Part shown: positions 25,835 to 33,824 of the stretch, piece by piece
Layout of the letters: every line of letters starts with the position of its first letter
Position numbering within the stretch: position 1 is the first letter of the stretch
Origin: Haloarchaeobius sp. HME9146
Lineage (GTDB): Archaea > Halobacteriota > Halobacteria > Halobacteriales > Natrialbaceae
Length of the DNA: 64,000 nucleotides
Direction of reading: 5' to 3'
NCBI RefSeq assembly: GCF_025399835.1
Contig: NZ_JAODVR010000001.1
Coordinates: 1,240,001-1,304,000, forward strand
Position numbers and translations under genes: made by a program
Notes under the pieces: generated by a model
Databases searched by the model: none
What the model was told of the DNA's origin: nothing
What the model saw: only the letters and a program-made list of their open reading frames with translations

Positions 25835-27136
25835 ATGGTCGAAGACAGAACGAGACGCCGAACCCTGAAGGCCCTCGGTTTGAGTGCAGTGACCGGACTC
25901 GCAGGGTGTATGAACACTGGCGAACAGAACACGACAGGAACGACCACCACGACCCGGTCCACGTCGGGCACGCCGACCGGGACCGCCACCGCCCGCGAGC
26001 AGACGGACACGACCGATTCCGGCGAGCAACGTGAGAAACCCGAAGACGTCGTCGACGACTTCGAGGACCTCTCCACGTGGACCGTCAAGAACGGGAAGCT
26101 CACCGCGATGACGGAGGGCTCCTACAAGGGGAGCCAGTCGGCCGTCATCACGCGCCAGGACGGCGAGCCCGTCATCGAGCGCGAGATCGAGACCGGCGTC
26201 GGCGGGTCGAACCTCTCCGTGGCGATTAACCTCGACGCCAGCAAGCACGCCGTCTTGCAGGTGACCCTCCTCAACGGCAACAACCAGAACTCGGTGCAGT
26301 ACGCCGAGTCCGTCCGCTCGTCCACGAGCGGGTTCTGGCAGCGGCTCGACCTCGGCGCGACCGGGGTCACGGGGCTGCCCAACCTGAAGAACATCACCAA
26401 GATCCGCATCCGCGTCAAGGGTGCCGGGAGCGGCGGGAAGGTCCGCATCGACGACCTCCGAAAGGTCCCCTCCCCCGACAAGGGCTACGTCGCGCTTGTG
26501 TTCGACGACGCACAGCGCTCTGACTACACGAAGGCCTTCCAGACGCTGAAGCAGTACGACATCCCGGCGACCTCCGCCCTCGTCACGAACCACGTCGGCG
26601 ACGACGGGTTCCTCAACATGAAGCAGATCGAGGAGATGAAGGCGGCGGGCTGGGAGTTCGCCTCGCAGACGGCGAGCCACGCCAACATGCTCAACGCCTC
26701 GCGGCTGCAGGCCGAACGGGAGGTCGTCGGCTCGAAGGAGTGGCTCCTCGACCACGGGTTCGAGAAGGGTGCCAAGAGCTTCACCTACCCGTACGGTCTC
26801 TACAACGAGCAGATCACGAACTTCGTCAGCAAGCACTACGAGATGGGCTTCGGGTTCTTCAGCACCCGGAACGCGGCCTCCGGGTACATCACCGACCCGA
26901 TGACCATCTCGCGGGGTGACGGCCGACACATCGAGCAGGCGAAGTCGATGGTCGACCTGGCGCACCTCTACAACGACCTCGAGGTCATCACCTTCCACGG
27001 TATCGACCGCAAGGGCGAACTGGACGTCACCGGCGACCAGTTCGAGGACTTCGTCTCCTACCTCGACAACAGCAACGTCGAACCGATCACCCTCTCACAG
27101 ATCCCCAACAAGTTCAAGCCAGAAGACGGCTGGTAA
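25835..27136 (+). CDS. Polysaccharide-deacetylase-family (NodB-like) Tat lipoprotein with altered metal site
   Basis: 433 residues. A twin-arginine signal with lipobox (RRRTLKALGLSAVTGLAGC, Cys25) is followed by a Thr-rich linker, a beta-sandwich module (~70-212, DDFEDLSTWTVKNGKL...) and the NodB-like barrel (~215-433). Motif 1 is FDDA at 223-226. Motif 2, normally (S/T)HxxxH, is SQTASH at 277-282, so the first metal-binding His is replaced by Gln278. Motif 3 is FTYPYG and the last motif is ITFHGI. It probably acts on surface polysaccharide outside the cell, but activity is uncertain. The ATG is ~27 nt after CTATAATATTAC, so the mRNA is leaderless. Confidence 0.87.
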   Translation: MVEDRTRRRTLKALGLSAVTGLAGCMNTGEQNTTGTTTTTRSTSGTPTGTATAREQTDTTDSGEQREKPEDVVDDFEDLSTWTVKNGKLTAMTEGSYKGSQSAVITRQDGEPVIEREIETGVGGSNLSVAINLDASKHAVLQVTLLNGNNQNSVQYAESVRSSTSGFWQRLDLGATGVTGLPNLKNITKIRIRVKGAGSGGKVRIDDLRKVPSPDKGYVALVFDDAQRSDYTKAFQTLKQYDIPATSALVTNHVGDDGFLNMKQIEEMKAAGWEFASQTASHANMLNASRLQAEREVVGSKEWLLDHGFEKGAKSFTYPYGLYNEQITNFVSKHYEMGFGFFSTRNAASGYITDPMTISRGDGRHIEQAKSMVDLAHLYNDLEVITFHGIDRKGELDVTGDQFEDFVSYLDNSNVEPITLSQIPNKFKPEDGW

Positions 27137-27202
27137 CCCGCAGGTCGGTTGTCGGTTCGTTTCGGCGCGGCTCTCTCACGCGTGTTTCAGTTGCGGTGTC
27201 GT

Positions 27203-27210
27203 CTCTTTTC
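27203..27210 (+). terminator. Possible T-rich transcription terminator
   Basis: CTCTTTTC lies about 70 nt after the deacetylase stop in an otherwise GC-rich gap. Archaeal termination needs only T-rich tracts, so this is plausible but weak. Confidence 0.25.
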
Positions 27211-27299
27211 GTGGTACTTCGTCGACAGCAACAGTCGCCCGCATCGACAGCGACGCACCGGGGGGCGGTCCCGGCACCGAGCGTGTCACCTGTGTGCCG

Positions 27300-27878
27300 T
27301 CAGTCGCGACGACGACCGGCCACGGCGCGGTAGAGCCCGGTCGCGACCGGGAAGCCATCGACGACCCACAGGAGGCCCACGGCGGCCACCAGGGTCAGCT
27401 CGAACAGCAGGATACCTGAGAGCCCGCCGGTGAGCAGCTCGTGGAGGAAGCGCAGGAAGTAGCGCGAGGCGTTGGCGACGATGCCGCTGGTGGGTGCCGC
27501 CTCGCGCTCGAGGACGGGCCAGAGCACGGCGTGGACCCAGAACCCGTCACCCCGGATGGCCGGGTAGACGATGTCGCCGAGGAGGTGCGAGCCGTAGCCG
27601 ACGGCGAACGCCCCGAACAGGTGGGGTCGGTCGACCCGGCGGGAGAGGAGCGACGCAGCGGCGAGCAAGACGGGGGCGGCGAAGACGGAGTGGGCGACCG
27701 AGTAGCCGGTCGCGGTGATGTCGAACGTCCACGAGAGCGGCTTGTCGACGAGGTCGGGCAGGAGCGTCGCGAATCCGGCCACGGCGACCGCGTCACCACG
27801 TGGTGCAGCCCCCGTCGTGAAACGGACGGAGAGCGAGTACAGTACGTATCCGAACGCGAGGTGTTCCCATGGCCACAT
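27300..27878 (-). CDS. YdjM/DUF457-type membrane metal-dependent hydrolase
   Basis: 192 residues. The N-terminal MWPWEHLAFGYVLYS and then FATLLPDLVDKPLSW, GYSVAHSVF and GYGSHLLGDIVYP carry the His/Asp pattern of the membrane-bound metal-dependent hydrolase family (YdjM/DUF457). There are about four hydrophobic segments. The substrate is unknown. It is divergent in function from its glycan neighbours but common in haloarchaeal surface loci. It ends 163 nt from the deacetylase stop, convergently. Confidence 0.75.
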   Translation of the reverse strand: MWPWEHLAFGYVLYSLSVRFTTGAAPRGDAVAVAGFATLLPDLVDKPLSWTFDITATGYSVAHSVFAAPVLLAAASLLSRRVDRPHLFGAFAVGYGSHLLGDIVYPAIRGDGFWVHAVLWPVLEREAAPTSGIVANASRYFLRFLHELLTGGLSGILLFELTLVAAVGLLWVVDGFPVATGLYRAVAGRRRD

Positions 27879-27971
27879 CGATAGATGGTCTCTTGGTCTG
27901 CTGTCGGCAGCCGGGTCGTCGATGACCGTCCCCGGGCGACGGTGCTGGTGTGTCGGTCGAACGCGACCGTC

Positions 27972-28895
27972 TCACGTGGTCCGGAGGGTGACCACCCGGT
28001 ACGCGGTTTCCCGGGACGGGTCGTCGGGCGCGTCGCCCCTGTAGAGCATGACGACGACGCGAACGTCGTCACCGCTCGGCGGCGAGACGCTCACCGTCTC
28101 GCTGACCCGCTCGCCGTCCGCGGCGGTGAGGGTCGTGCGGCCGAGTTCACGCTGGGCCTCGACGACGGTGGCTCCGTCGGCGTTCTCGCTGACCCGCTGG
28201 ACGGTGGTGACCATCGTGTACTCCTGCTCGCTCCCCTCGTGGTTCTCGACGAGGAGGGTCGGGTTCTCGCCACTCTGGAGCACCGCGGCCTCCTGGACGC
28301 TCTGGCCCTCCGTGTCCACGGCGAACTCGGTGAACCCGCTGTCGGTGGGGCCGTAGGCGACCGCGAAGCCGACGCTGCCCAGCGCCAGGAGCACGCTCAC
28401 CACGAGCGCCACGTTGTAGACCGTGGTCGGGGAGCCCCCGTCGCGGAACGCGCTCTCCGTCTTCGTGAACAGGACCGACCTGATGGGGACCGACGGCGCG
28501 TAGCGGTCGGCGGCTGGCACTCGCCAGCGTCGGAAGAGGCTGAGGACGGCGAAGAAGCCGGTGATTCCGGCCACTCCGACGAGGATGGGAAGGAGCGTGA
28601 TTCCCCAGGGGGTGAAGTTCGCCACGAGGGCGACCAGTGCGACGATGGAGATGCTCAATGCGACCGTGAGCCCGAAGCGTTCCGCCCCGAGCAGCCCGCC
28701 ACCGTCCGGCGGTCGGTCCGTCCGCCCCCGGGGGAACAGCACGACCGAGATGGTGTATCCGGGCAGGAAGAGGACGAACAGGGCGGTCGCGAGGAGCCGG
28801 GCGACCGGGACGTTCAGGAAGATCGAGAACGCCCCGAGCGCGGCCAGCGCGAGGACGACGAAGGCATCCAGGAACCACAGTTTCGTGCGACTCAT
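27972..28895 (-). CDS. DUF1616-type membrane protein
   Basis: 307 residues. Membrane helices lie at ~9-27, 32-55, 75-95, 100-120 and ~162-182. The extracellular C-terminal beta-domain (~190-307) contains VENHEGSEQEYTMVTTVQ and VRVVVMLYRGDAPDD. The N-terminal LATALFVLFLPGYTISVVLFPR is the signature stretch of DUF1616, a family of haloarchaeal/methanogen surface-polymer loci of unknown function. A promoter element lies 27 nt before the ATG, so it is probably co-regulated with the glycan genes. Confidence 0.82.
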   Translation of the reverse strand: MSRTKLWFLDAFVVLALAALGAFSIFLNVPVARLLATALFVLFLPGYTISVVLFPRGRTDRPPDGGGLLGAERFGLTVALSISIVALVALVANFTPWGITLLPILVGVAGITGFFAVLSLFRRWRVPAADRYAPSVPIRSVLFTKTESAFRDGGSPTTVYNVALVVSVLLALGSVGFAVAYGPTDSGFTEFAVDTEGQSVQEAAVLQSGENPTLLVENHEGSEQEYTMVTTVQRVSENADGATVVEAQRELGRTTLTAADGERVSETVSVSPPSGDDVRVVVMLYRGDAPDDPSRETAYRVVTLRTT

Positions 28896-28921
28896 CGTGT
28901 GTGCGTACCGGCTCGGGCGTG

Positions 28922-28941
28922 TTTATTACCGGTCGAGTAAG
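28922..28941 (-). promoter_or_regulatory. Surface-locus promoter element before DUF1616 gene
   Basis: CTTACTCGACCGGTAATAAA on the minus strand, 27 nt before ATG 28895. It shares CTTA and the ATAA half with the other copies, with one extra base between the halves. Confidence 0.5.
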
Positions 28942-29072
28942 GGGAGCCGACGTGGGATGGTCGGGTGCGAGGCGGGGCATCCCGGGGCTTAATCGGGGTG
29001 TAAACCGTTTTCTGCGGGCAACGTTTGGAACGGAGTGACACACTTACAAGGCGGGAGCCGGGACAGCCAGAC

Positions 29073-29282
29073 ATGGCAGAGCACGATATCGTCTCGGCGG
29101 CGCTCGCCGGAACCACGACCAGGGACGACCTGCGCGTCTCGCTGGTCAGGATACTCGACGCTGCCGCCGAGAACGGTGTCGACCTCGACCAGGTGTTCGA
29201 CGCGGTCGGTGCGGACGAGCTCGGGTCGATGGCCCCGTTCGAGCACGTCCCGGACGCGTCCGCGACAGAACTCGACGAGTAG
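29073..29282 (+). CDS. Small acidic haloarchaeal protein (69 aa)
   Basis: 69 residues from ATG 29073, ~30 nt after a TATA-like ACTTACAAG; an in-frame GTG upstream (29025) is ahead of the expected transcript start. The sequence is acidic and helical (VRILDAAAENGVDLDQVFDAVGADELGS). No domain is recognised. It stands alone, convergent with the PadR gene. Confidence 0.62.
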   Translation: MAEHDIVSAALAGTTTRDDLRVSLVRILDAAAENGVDLDQVFDAVGADELGSMAPFEHVPDASATELDE

Positions 29283-29446
29283 GCGAGTCGGCGTCACGCA
29301 CCATGTCGTCGGTCACTGTCCGAGTGCGACGCGCGAGACGCGACGCTCTGTCGTCTGTGAGAAAACCGGGTCGTTCGTCCAGTCGCCGGGGACCAGTCCG
29401 GCCCACCCATCGTCCTACTGCTCGTCAGCTTCGGGCACCGGGGCCC

Positions 29447-29737
29447 TCACGACGTCAGCTCGGGTTCGATGTGTTCGCGTTCCCATCGGTAGCGTTCGCG
29501 AATCGCCTCTGCACCCTCTTCGGATATCTCGTAGAAGTTGGTCCGACCGTCGATGCAGCCCTTCTCGACCAGTCCTTTCTCGACGAGCGTGTCCAGATTC
29601 CGGTAGAGACGGCCGTGTGGGAGCGACGTGTCGAGGGAGTCCTCGATCTCTTGTTTCAGGTCTCGACCACTCGGCTCGTCCATCTTGGTGAGCACGACGA
29701 GCAGGTTGTGTTGGAATCCGGTCAGGTCTGTCCTCAT
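29447..29737 (-). CDS. PadR-family winged-helix regulator
   Basis: 96 residues from ATG 29737. The fold is DLTGFQHNLLVVLTKMDEPSGRDLKQEIEDSL then LPHGRLYRNLDTLVEKGLVEKGCIDGRTNFYEISEEG. It shows the PadR pattern: recognition helix with LYRNLDTL, a wing with YEISEEG, and an ending helix for dimerisation. It is a likely local regulator, divergently oriented to GlmM with ~215 nt between starts. Confidence 0.85.
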   Translation of the reverse strand: MRTDLTGFQHNLLVVLTKMDEPSGRDLKQEIEDSLDTSLPHGRLYRNLDTLVEKGLVEKGCIDGRTNFYEISEEGAEAIRERYRWEREHIEPELTS

Positions 29738-29954
29738 GTCTCTACCACACTGTTCCGACCACCTACACAAATACCCGCTCGGCCGTTGCCGAACCTACAC
29801 CATCGATAATCCGCGCAACTGTCCACCATGTCGTGTTTTGACACTGTATAATTCTGGTATGCTGGGGCGCGAATCCGGTGTTCGAGCGGCGATTCGTACT
29901 GTCTCGTCGCTTATGGCTCCTATATTTATCACGGGCCCGTCCGTCCCCTCCGGC

Positions 29955-31298
29955 ATGTTCGGTACCAGCGGGATTCGCGGTGAGTTCGGGACGGAAGTGA
30001 CGTGTGACCTCGCGCTCTCTGTCGGGCGCGCAGTCGCCTCTGCTGGCTACGAACGTGTGGTCGTCGGCCGTGACGCCCGCGAGAGCGGTGAACCGCTCCA
30101 GCAGGCGGTCGTCGCGGGCCTCCGCGAGTGCGGGGCGAACGTCGTCGACGTCGGACTCGCGGCGACACCGACGGTCGCACGGTCCATCGCTCGTCACGAC
30201 GCGGACGCGGGCGTGGTCATCACCGCGTCCCACAACCCACCGCAGGACAACGGCATCAAACTCTGGAACCCGTCGGGGCAGGCGTTCGACACCGACCAGC
30301 GCGAGGAGATAACCCGGCGGGTCCGCGAGGACGACGTCGACGTGGCCGACTGGGCGGGCGTGGGCGACAGCGAACGGGACGAGACGGCTGTCGCTGCACA
30401 CGAGCGCGCCCTCCGCGACGCCGTCAGCATCGACCGCGAGCTCTCGGTCGTCGTCGACGCCGGGAACGGCCCCGGTGGGCTCACCGCGTCGGTCCTCCAC
30501 GACCTCGGCTGTGACGTCCAGACGCTCAACGGGCAGCCCGACGGCCGGTTCCCCGGCCGACCCAGCGAGCCGACGGCGGAGAACTGCGAGAGCCTGACGC
30601 GACTCGTCGCGGAGACGGGAGCCGACCTCGGCATCGCCCACGACGGCGACGCCGACCGGATGATGGCCGTCACCGAGGACGGCGAGTTCCTCGCGGGCGA
30701 CGTCCTCCTGGCGCTGTTTGCCCGGGAGGCCGTCGGCGAGGGCGACCGGATCGCCGCCCCACTCGACACCAGCCTCGCCGTCGACGATGCGCTCTCCCCC
30801 CTGGGTGCGACGGTCGAACACACGAAGGTCGGGGACGTGTTCGTCGCCGAAGCCGCCACCGACCCCGCCGTCACCTTCGGCGGCGAACCCAGCGGGGCGT
30901 GGATCTGGCCCGACGAGACCCTGTGTCCCGATGGCCCACTGGCCGCGTGCAAACTCGTCGAACTCGTCGCCCGGAACGACTCGCTCGGCGCGCTCGTCGA
31001 CTCGGTGGACACCTACCCCATCCGCCGCGACAGCATCGAGACGCCAGAGAAGGAGGCCGCCATGCGTGAGGTCGAGTCGGCCATCCGCGCGGAGTACGAG
31101 ACGGTGAACGACCTCGACGGGATCCGCGTCGACACCGACGACGGCTGGTTCCTCGTCCGCCCCAGCGGCACCCAGCCCCTCGTCCGCATCACGGCCGAGG
31201 CGCGGAGCGACGAGCGCGCCGACGACCTGTTCGAGTACGCCCGCCAGCTGGTCACGGACGCGACGAGCGCGACGGCCGCGACGACGAGCCAGGACTGA
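29955..31298 (+). CDS. glmM: Phosphoglucosamine mutase (alpha-D-phosphohexomutase family)
   Basis: 447 residues. The phosphoserine loop is TASHNPP with Ser92, and the Mg2+ loop is DGDADR at 230-235. The sugar-binding GGEPSG and the C-terminal phosphate loop RPSGTQPLVRI are all in place. It converts glucosamine-6-P to glucosamine-1-P, between GlmS and GlmU, both encoded in this window. The ATG at 29955 follows CTATATTTATCAC by ~27 nt, so it is leaderless. A longer in-frame extension upstream to 29628 crosses that promoter and is rejected. Phosphomannomutase activity cannot be excluded by sequence; the neighbours favour GlmM. Confidence 0.9.
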   Translation: MFGTSGIRGEFGTEVTCDLALSVGRAVASAGYERVVVGRDARESGEPLQQAVVAGLRECGANVVDVGLAATPTVARSIARHDADAGVVITASHNPPQDNGIKLWNPSGQAFDTDQREEITRRVREDDVDVADWAGVGDSERDETAVAAHERALRDAVSIDRELSVVVDAGNGPGGLTASVLHDLGCDVQTLNGQPDGRFPGRPSEPTAENCESLTRLVAETGADLGIAHDGDADRMMAVTEDGEFLAGDVLLALFAREAVGEGDRIAAPLDTSLAVDDALSPLGATVEHTKVGDVFVAEAATDPAVTFGGEPSGAWIWPDETLCPDGPLAACKLVELVARNDSLGALVDSVDTYPIRRDSIETPEKEAAMREVESAIRAEYETVNDLDGIRVDTDDGWFLVRPSGTQPLVRITAEARSDERADDLFEYARQLVTDATSATAATTSQD

Positions 31299-31372
31299 TT
31301 CTTCGGCCTGACACCCGTCGGGTCACGTTTACCGTATCGCTAGTAAACTGGGGCCCCCGCGTAGGTCGGCGT

Positions 31373-32173
31373 ATGACCGGCGACCAGCACAGACGACGCT
31401 TCCTCACCACGCTCGGGGCGGTCACCGCGACCAGCCTCGCGGGCTGCTCCAGCGGGAGTTCGACGGACGACCAGCCAGCCACGACCGACGCCACCGACAC
31501 TGCGACCCCCGACGACACGACGGGGCAGAGCGGCACGGACACGCCAGGGACCGGCGAGCGACAGAAAGACGGGGGCGAGACGGCGACGACGACGGAACCC
31601 CACACTGTCGAGTTCGAGTCGCCGGCGGGAACGACGGTGACCGGGACGCTCGCGGGCCGCGGGGACTGCGGCGTCGTCTTCGTTCCACAGATCGACCTGG
31701 ACCGCGAGAGCTGGCGGCCACAGCTAGAGCGATTCGCGGCTGCCGGCCACCACGTGCTCGCCATCGACGAGGGCGAGCGAAAGACGGCGGCGGTCAGGGG
31801 GGCGGTCCAGTACCTCCAGTCGGCCCACGGTATCCAGCAGCTCGTGCTCGTGGGCGCGAGCTCCGGCGGCGAAGCGGTCGTCGAGGCCGCTGCAGCCGAG
31901 CTGGCGGTCGATGCGGTCGCAGCGCTCTCGCCCGCTGGCGGCAGCGACGCGGCGGGGTCTCTCGACGCGCGCCTGCTCGTGGTCGTCAGCGACGGCGACG
32001 AGGACCGGTTCGTCCGGACCGCGACGGACATCTACGAGGGCGCGGCGGAACCGAAGGAACTCGTGACCTACGACGGGGCGACCCATGGACAGGGTCTCTT
32101 CGAGAGCGAGCACCGTGACCGGCTGCGCCAGACCCTCGACGAGTTCGTCACGACGGCCTGCGGCGACGCCTGA
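31373..32173 (+). CDS. Tat lipoprotein with alpha/beta-hydrolase fold
   Basis: 266 residues. RRRFLTTLGAVTATSLAGC gives a twin-arginine signal with lipobox, followed by a ~45-residue Thr/Asp-rich linker. The hydrolase core has nucleophile elbow GASSGG, a possible acid in SDGDED and the His in GATHGQGLF. This is a complete catalytic triad of small alpha/beta hydrolases. It is probably an extracellular esterase, perhaps acting on acyl groups of the polymer. TAGTAAACTG (~31341) is the likely TATA box, 27 nt upstream. Confidence 0.82.
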   Translation: MTGDQHRRRFLTTLGAVTATSLAGCSSGSSTDDQPATTDATDTATPDDTTGQSGTDTPGTGERQKDGGETATTTEPHTVEFESPAGTTVTGTLAGRGDCGVVFVPQIDLDRESWRPQLERFAAAGHHVLAIDEGERKTAAVRGAVQYLQSAHGIQQLVLVGASSGGEAVVEAAAAELAVDAVAALSPAGGSDAAGSLDARLLVVVSDGDEDRFVRTATDIYEGAAEPKELVTYDGATHGQGLFESEHRDRLRQTLDEFVTTACGDA

Positions 32174-32492
32174 TGCGCTACCCACCGTTCGGCGCTTACG
32201 GTGGAGTTAATCTCGACTGGGGCGCGGGACGGTCGCGTTATGCGGCTCGTAGTAATACGATACCAGGCCCTTCACACAACTGCCGGTGGCAGACACTGGC
32301 GAGGTGAAAGCCCTCACTAGTCGTCGCCCATCACACCACATCGCCCCTCGTGACCCGGGAGTTGCCCACCTCCCGACGTGCACGCGTCCATTCCCCCACC
32401 GGACGACCGATCCGTGATGTGGCGGGCACCCCAACCATCCATCTTCTCGTTACCGCATTTTTTGGCGTCTCGTCCCAGCAGGGCGTGGCCAT
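32174..32492. other. 319-nt intergenic region before glmU
   Basis: No coding or RNA gene can be supported. It contains a T6 run at 32458-32463, a possible terminator, and a GAGGTGAAAGCCCTCACTAG stretch near 32311. No transposase is next to that stretch. The promoter element of glmU begins at 32493. Confidence 0.4.
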
Positions 32493-32512
32493 CGCTTAAC
32501 GCATCGATAACA
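32493..32512 (+). promoter_or_regulatory. Surface-locus promoter element before glmU
   Basis: CGCTTAACGCATCGATAACA; its end is exactly 29 nt before ATG 32541. The same spacing is found before the genes at 23505 and 54335. Confidence 0.7.
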
Positions 32513-32540
32513 AAAGGGTACTCTTGCGAATGCGTGAACG

Positions 32541-33722
32541 ATGCAAGCAGTCATTCTCGCAGCTGGCAAAGGAACGCGGATTCGCCCGCTCTCTGACAAC
32601 GTGCCCAAGCCGATGGTCCCCACGGCCGACGGGCCACTCGTCGAGCGAACCGTCGAGGCAGCGGTCGACGCCGGCGCGGACGAGCTCCTCATCGTCGTCG
32701 GGTACGAGGGCGAGGCGGTCCGGGAGTACTTCGGCGAGGCGTACGACGGGACACCGATTCGCTACGCGGTCCAGGAGGAACAGCGCGGGACTGCACACGC
32801 GGTCGCCGCCGCCGCAGAGCACATCGACGGGCCCTTCGCCGTCCTGAACGGCGACAACTGTTTCGACACGGAGAGCATCGCCGAGCTGTTCGAGCGACGG
32901 CCGAGCGTGCTCTCGTACCGGGCCGACGACCCGTCGGCCTACGGCGTCCTCGAGACCGAGGACGGGACCGTGACAGGGGTCGTCGAGAAACCGGACGACC
33001 CACCCGGCAACCTCGTCAACGCGGGCGCGTACGTCTTCCCCGAGGCCGCCCGCGACTGGCTCGACGTCGGCGAGAGCGAGCGCGGCGAACACGAGATCAC
33101 CGACGTGCTCGAACGCGTCGTCGAGCAGTTCTCGGTCACGCCCGTCGAGGTCGACCGCTGGCTCGACGTGGGCCGGCCGTGGGAGTTGCTCGAAGCGAAC
33201 GAGACGTACCTCGCAGAGCTGGACTCGCGCATCGAGGGAGAGGTCAGCGACGACGCCCACCTCGAGGGTACCGTCGTCGTCGAGGAGGGTGCGATCATCA
33301 AGCCCGGGGTCGTCATCGAGGGGCCGGTCCTCGTGCGCTCCGGGGCGACGGTCGGGCCCAACGCCTACGTCCGCGGTGCCACGCTCATCGACGAAGGTGC
33401 GAAGGTCGGCAACGCCGTCGAAGTGAAGAACAGCGTCGTCGGGAAGCGCTCCAGTGTTGCCCACCTCTCCTACGTCGGTGACAGCGTTCTCGGGCGCGAC
33501 GTGAACTTCGGCGCGGGGACGACCGTCGCCAACCTGCGCCACGACGACGAACCCGTCCGGCACACGGTCAAGGGCGACCGCGTCTCGACCGGCCGGCGGA
33601 AGTTCGGTGTCGTGGTCGGCGACGGCGTGAAGACCGCCATCGACACGAGCCTGAACGCCGGCGTCACGCTCTCGACCGGGGCGACGACCGAACCAGGCGA
33701 GACCGTCACGCGCGACCGGTAA
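32541..33722 (+). CDS. glmU: Bifunctional sugar-1-phosphate nucleotidylyltransferase/acetyltransferase
   Basis: 393 residues. The N-terminal nucleotidyltransferase (1-225) has LAAGKGTRIRPLSDNVPKPM, the metal site FAVLNGDN and VVEKPDDP. The C-terminal left-handed beta-helix (~235-390) shows hexapeptide turns (VVVEEGAIIKPGVVIEGPVLVRSGATVGPNAYVRG). The length and order match the archaeal GlcN-1-P acetyltransferase/GlcNAc-1-P uridyltransferase. With GlmS and GlmM it completes UDP-GlcNAc synthesis; glucose-1-P thymidylyltransferase activity is possible in this family. It is leaderless. Confidence 0.88.
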   Translation: MQAVILAAGKGTRIRPLSDNVPKPMVPTADGPLVERTVEAAVDAGADELLIVVGYEGEAVREYFGEAYDGTPIRYAVQEEQRGTAHAVAAAAEHIDGPFAVLNGDNCFDTESIAELFERRPSVLSYRADDPSAYGVLETEDGTVTGVVEKPDDPPGNLVNAGAYVFPEAARDWLDVGESERGEHEITDVLERVVEQFSVTPVEVDRWLDVGRPWELLEANETYLAELDSRIEGEVSDDAHLEGTVVVEEGAIIKPGVVIEGPVLVRSGATVGPNAYVRGATLIDEGAKVGNAVEVKNSVVGKRSSVAHLSYVGDSVLGRDVNFGAGTTVANLRHDDEPVRHTVKGDRVSTGRRKFGVVVGDGVKTAIDTSLNAGVTLSTGATTEPGETVTRDR

Positions 33723-33725
33723 GTG

Positions 33726-33824
33726 ATGTCCCGGCCCTCCATCACGAACCGGCCCCCCACCGGGAACCAGCCCAGCAGCCCGACCCCGGGCACCGACACC
33801 GGAACTCCAACACATGAGTCGTAA
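33726..33824 (+). CDS. Possible 32-codon linker ORF between glmU and flippase
   Basis: ATG 33726 begins 4 nt after the glmU stop and ends with TAA 33824, overlapping the flippase start (33814) by 11 nt. The product is Pro/Thr/Ser-rich (SRPSITNRPPTGNQPSSPTP). It could carry ribosomes from glmU to the flippase start. Coding is uncertain, since open frames of this length are common at this GC content. Confidence 0.25.
   Translation: MSRPSITNRPPTGNQPSSPTPGTDTGTPTHES

Noticed and set aside
32311-32330. GAGGTGAAAGCCCTCACTAG stretch as a relic of an IS200/IS605-type element end
   Set aside because: The resemblance is only a short remembered pattern; there is no transposase or TnpB remnant nearby.
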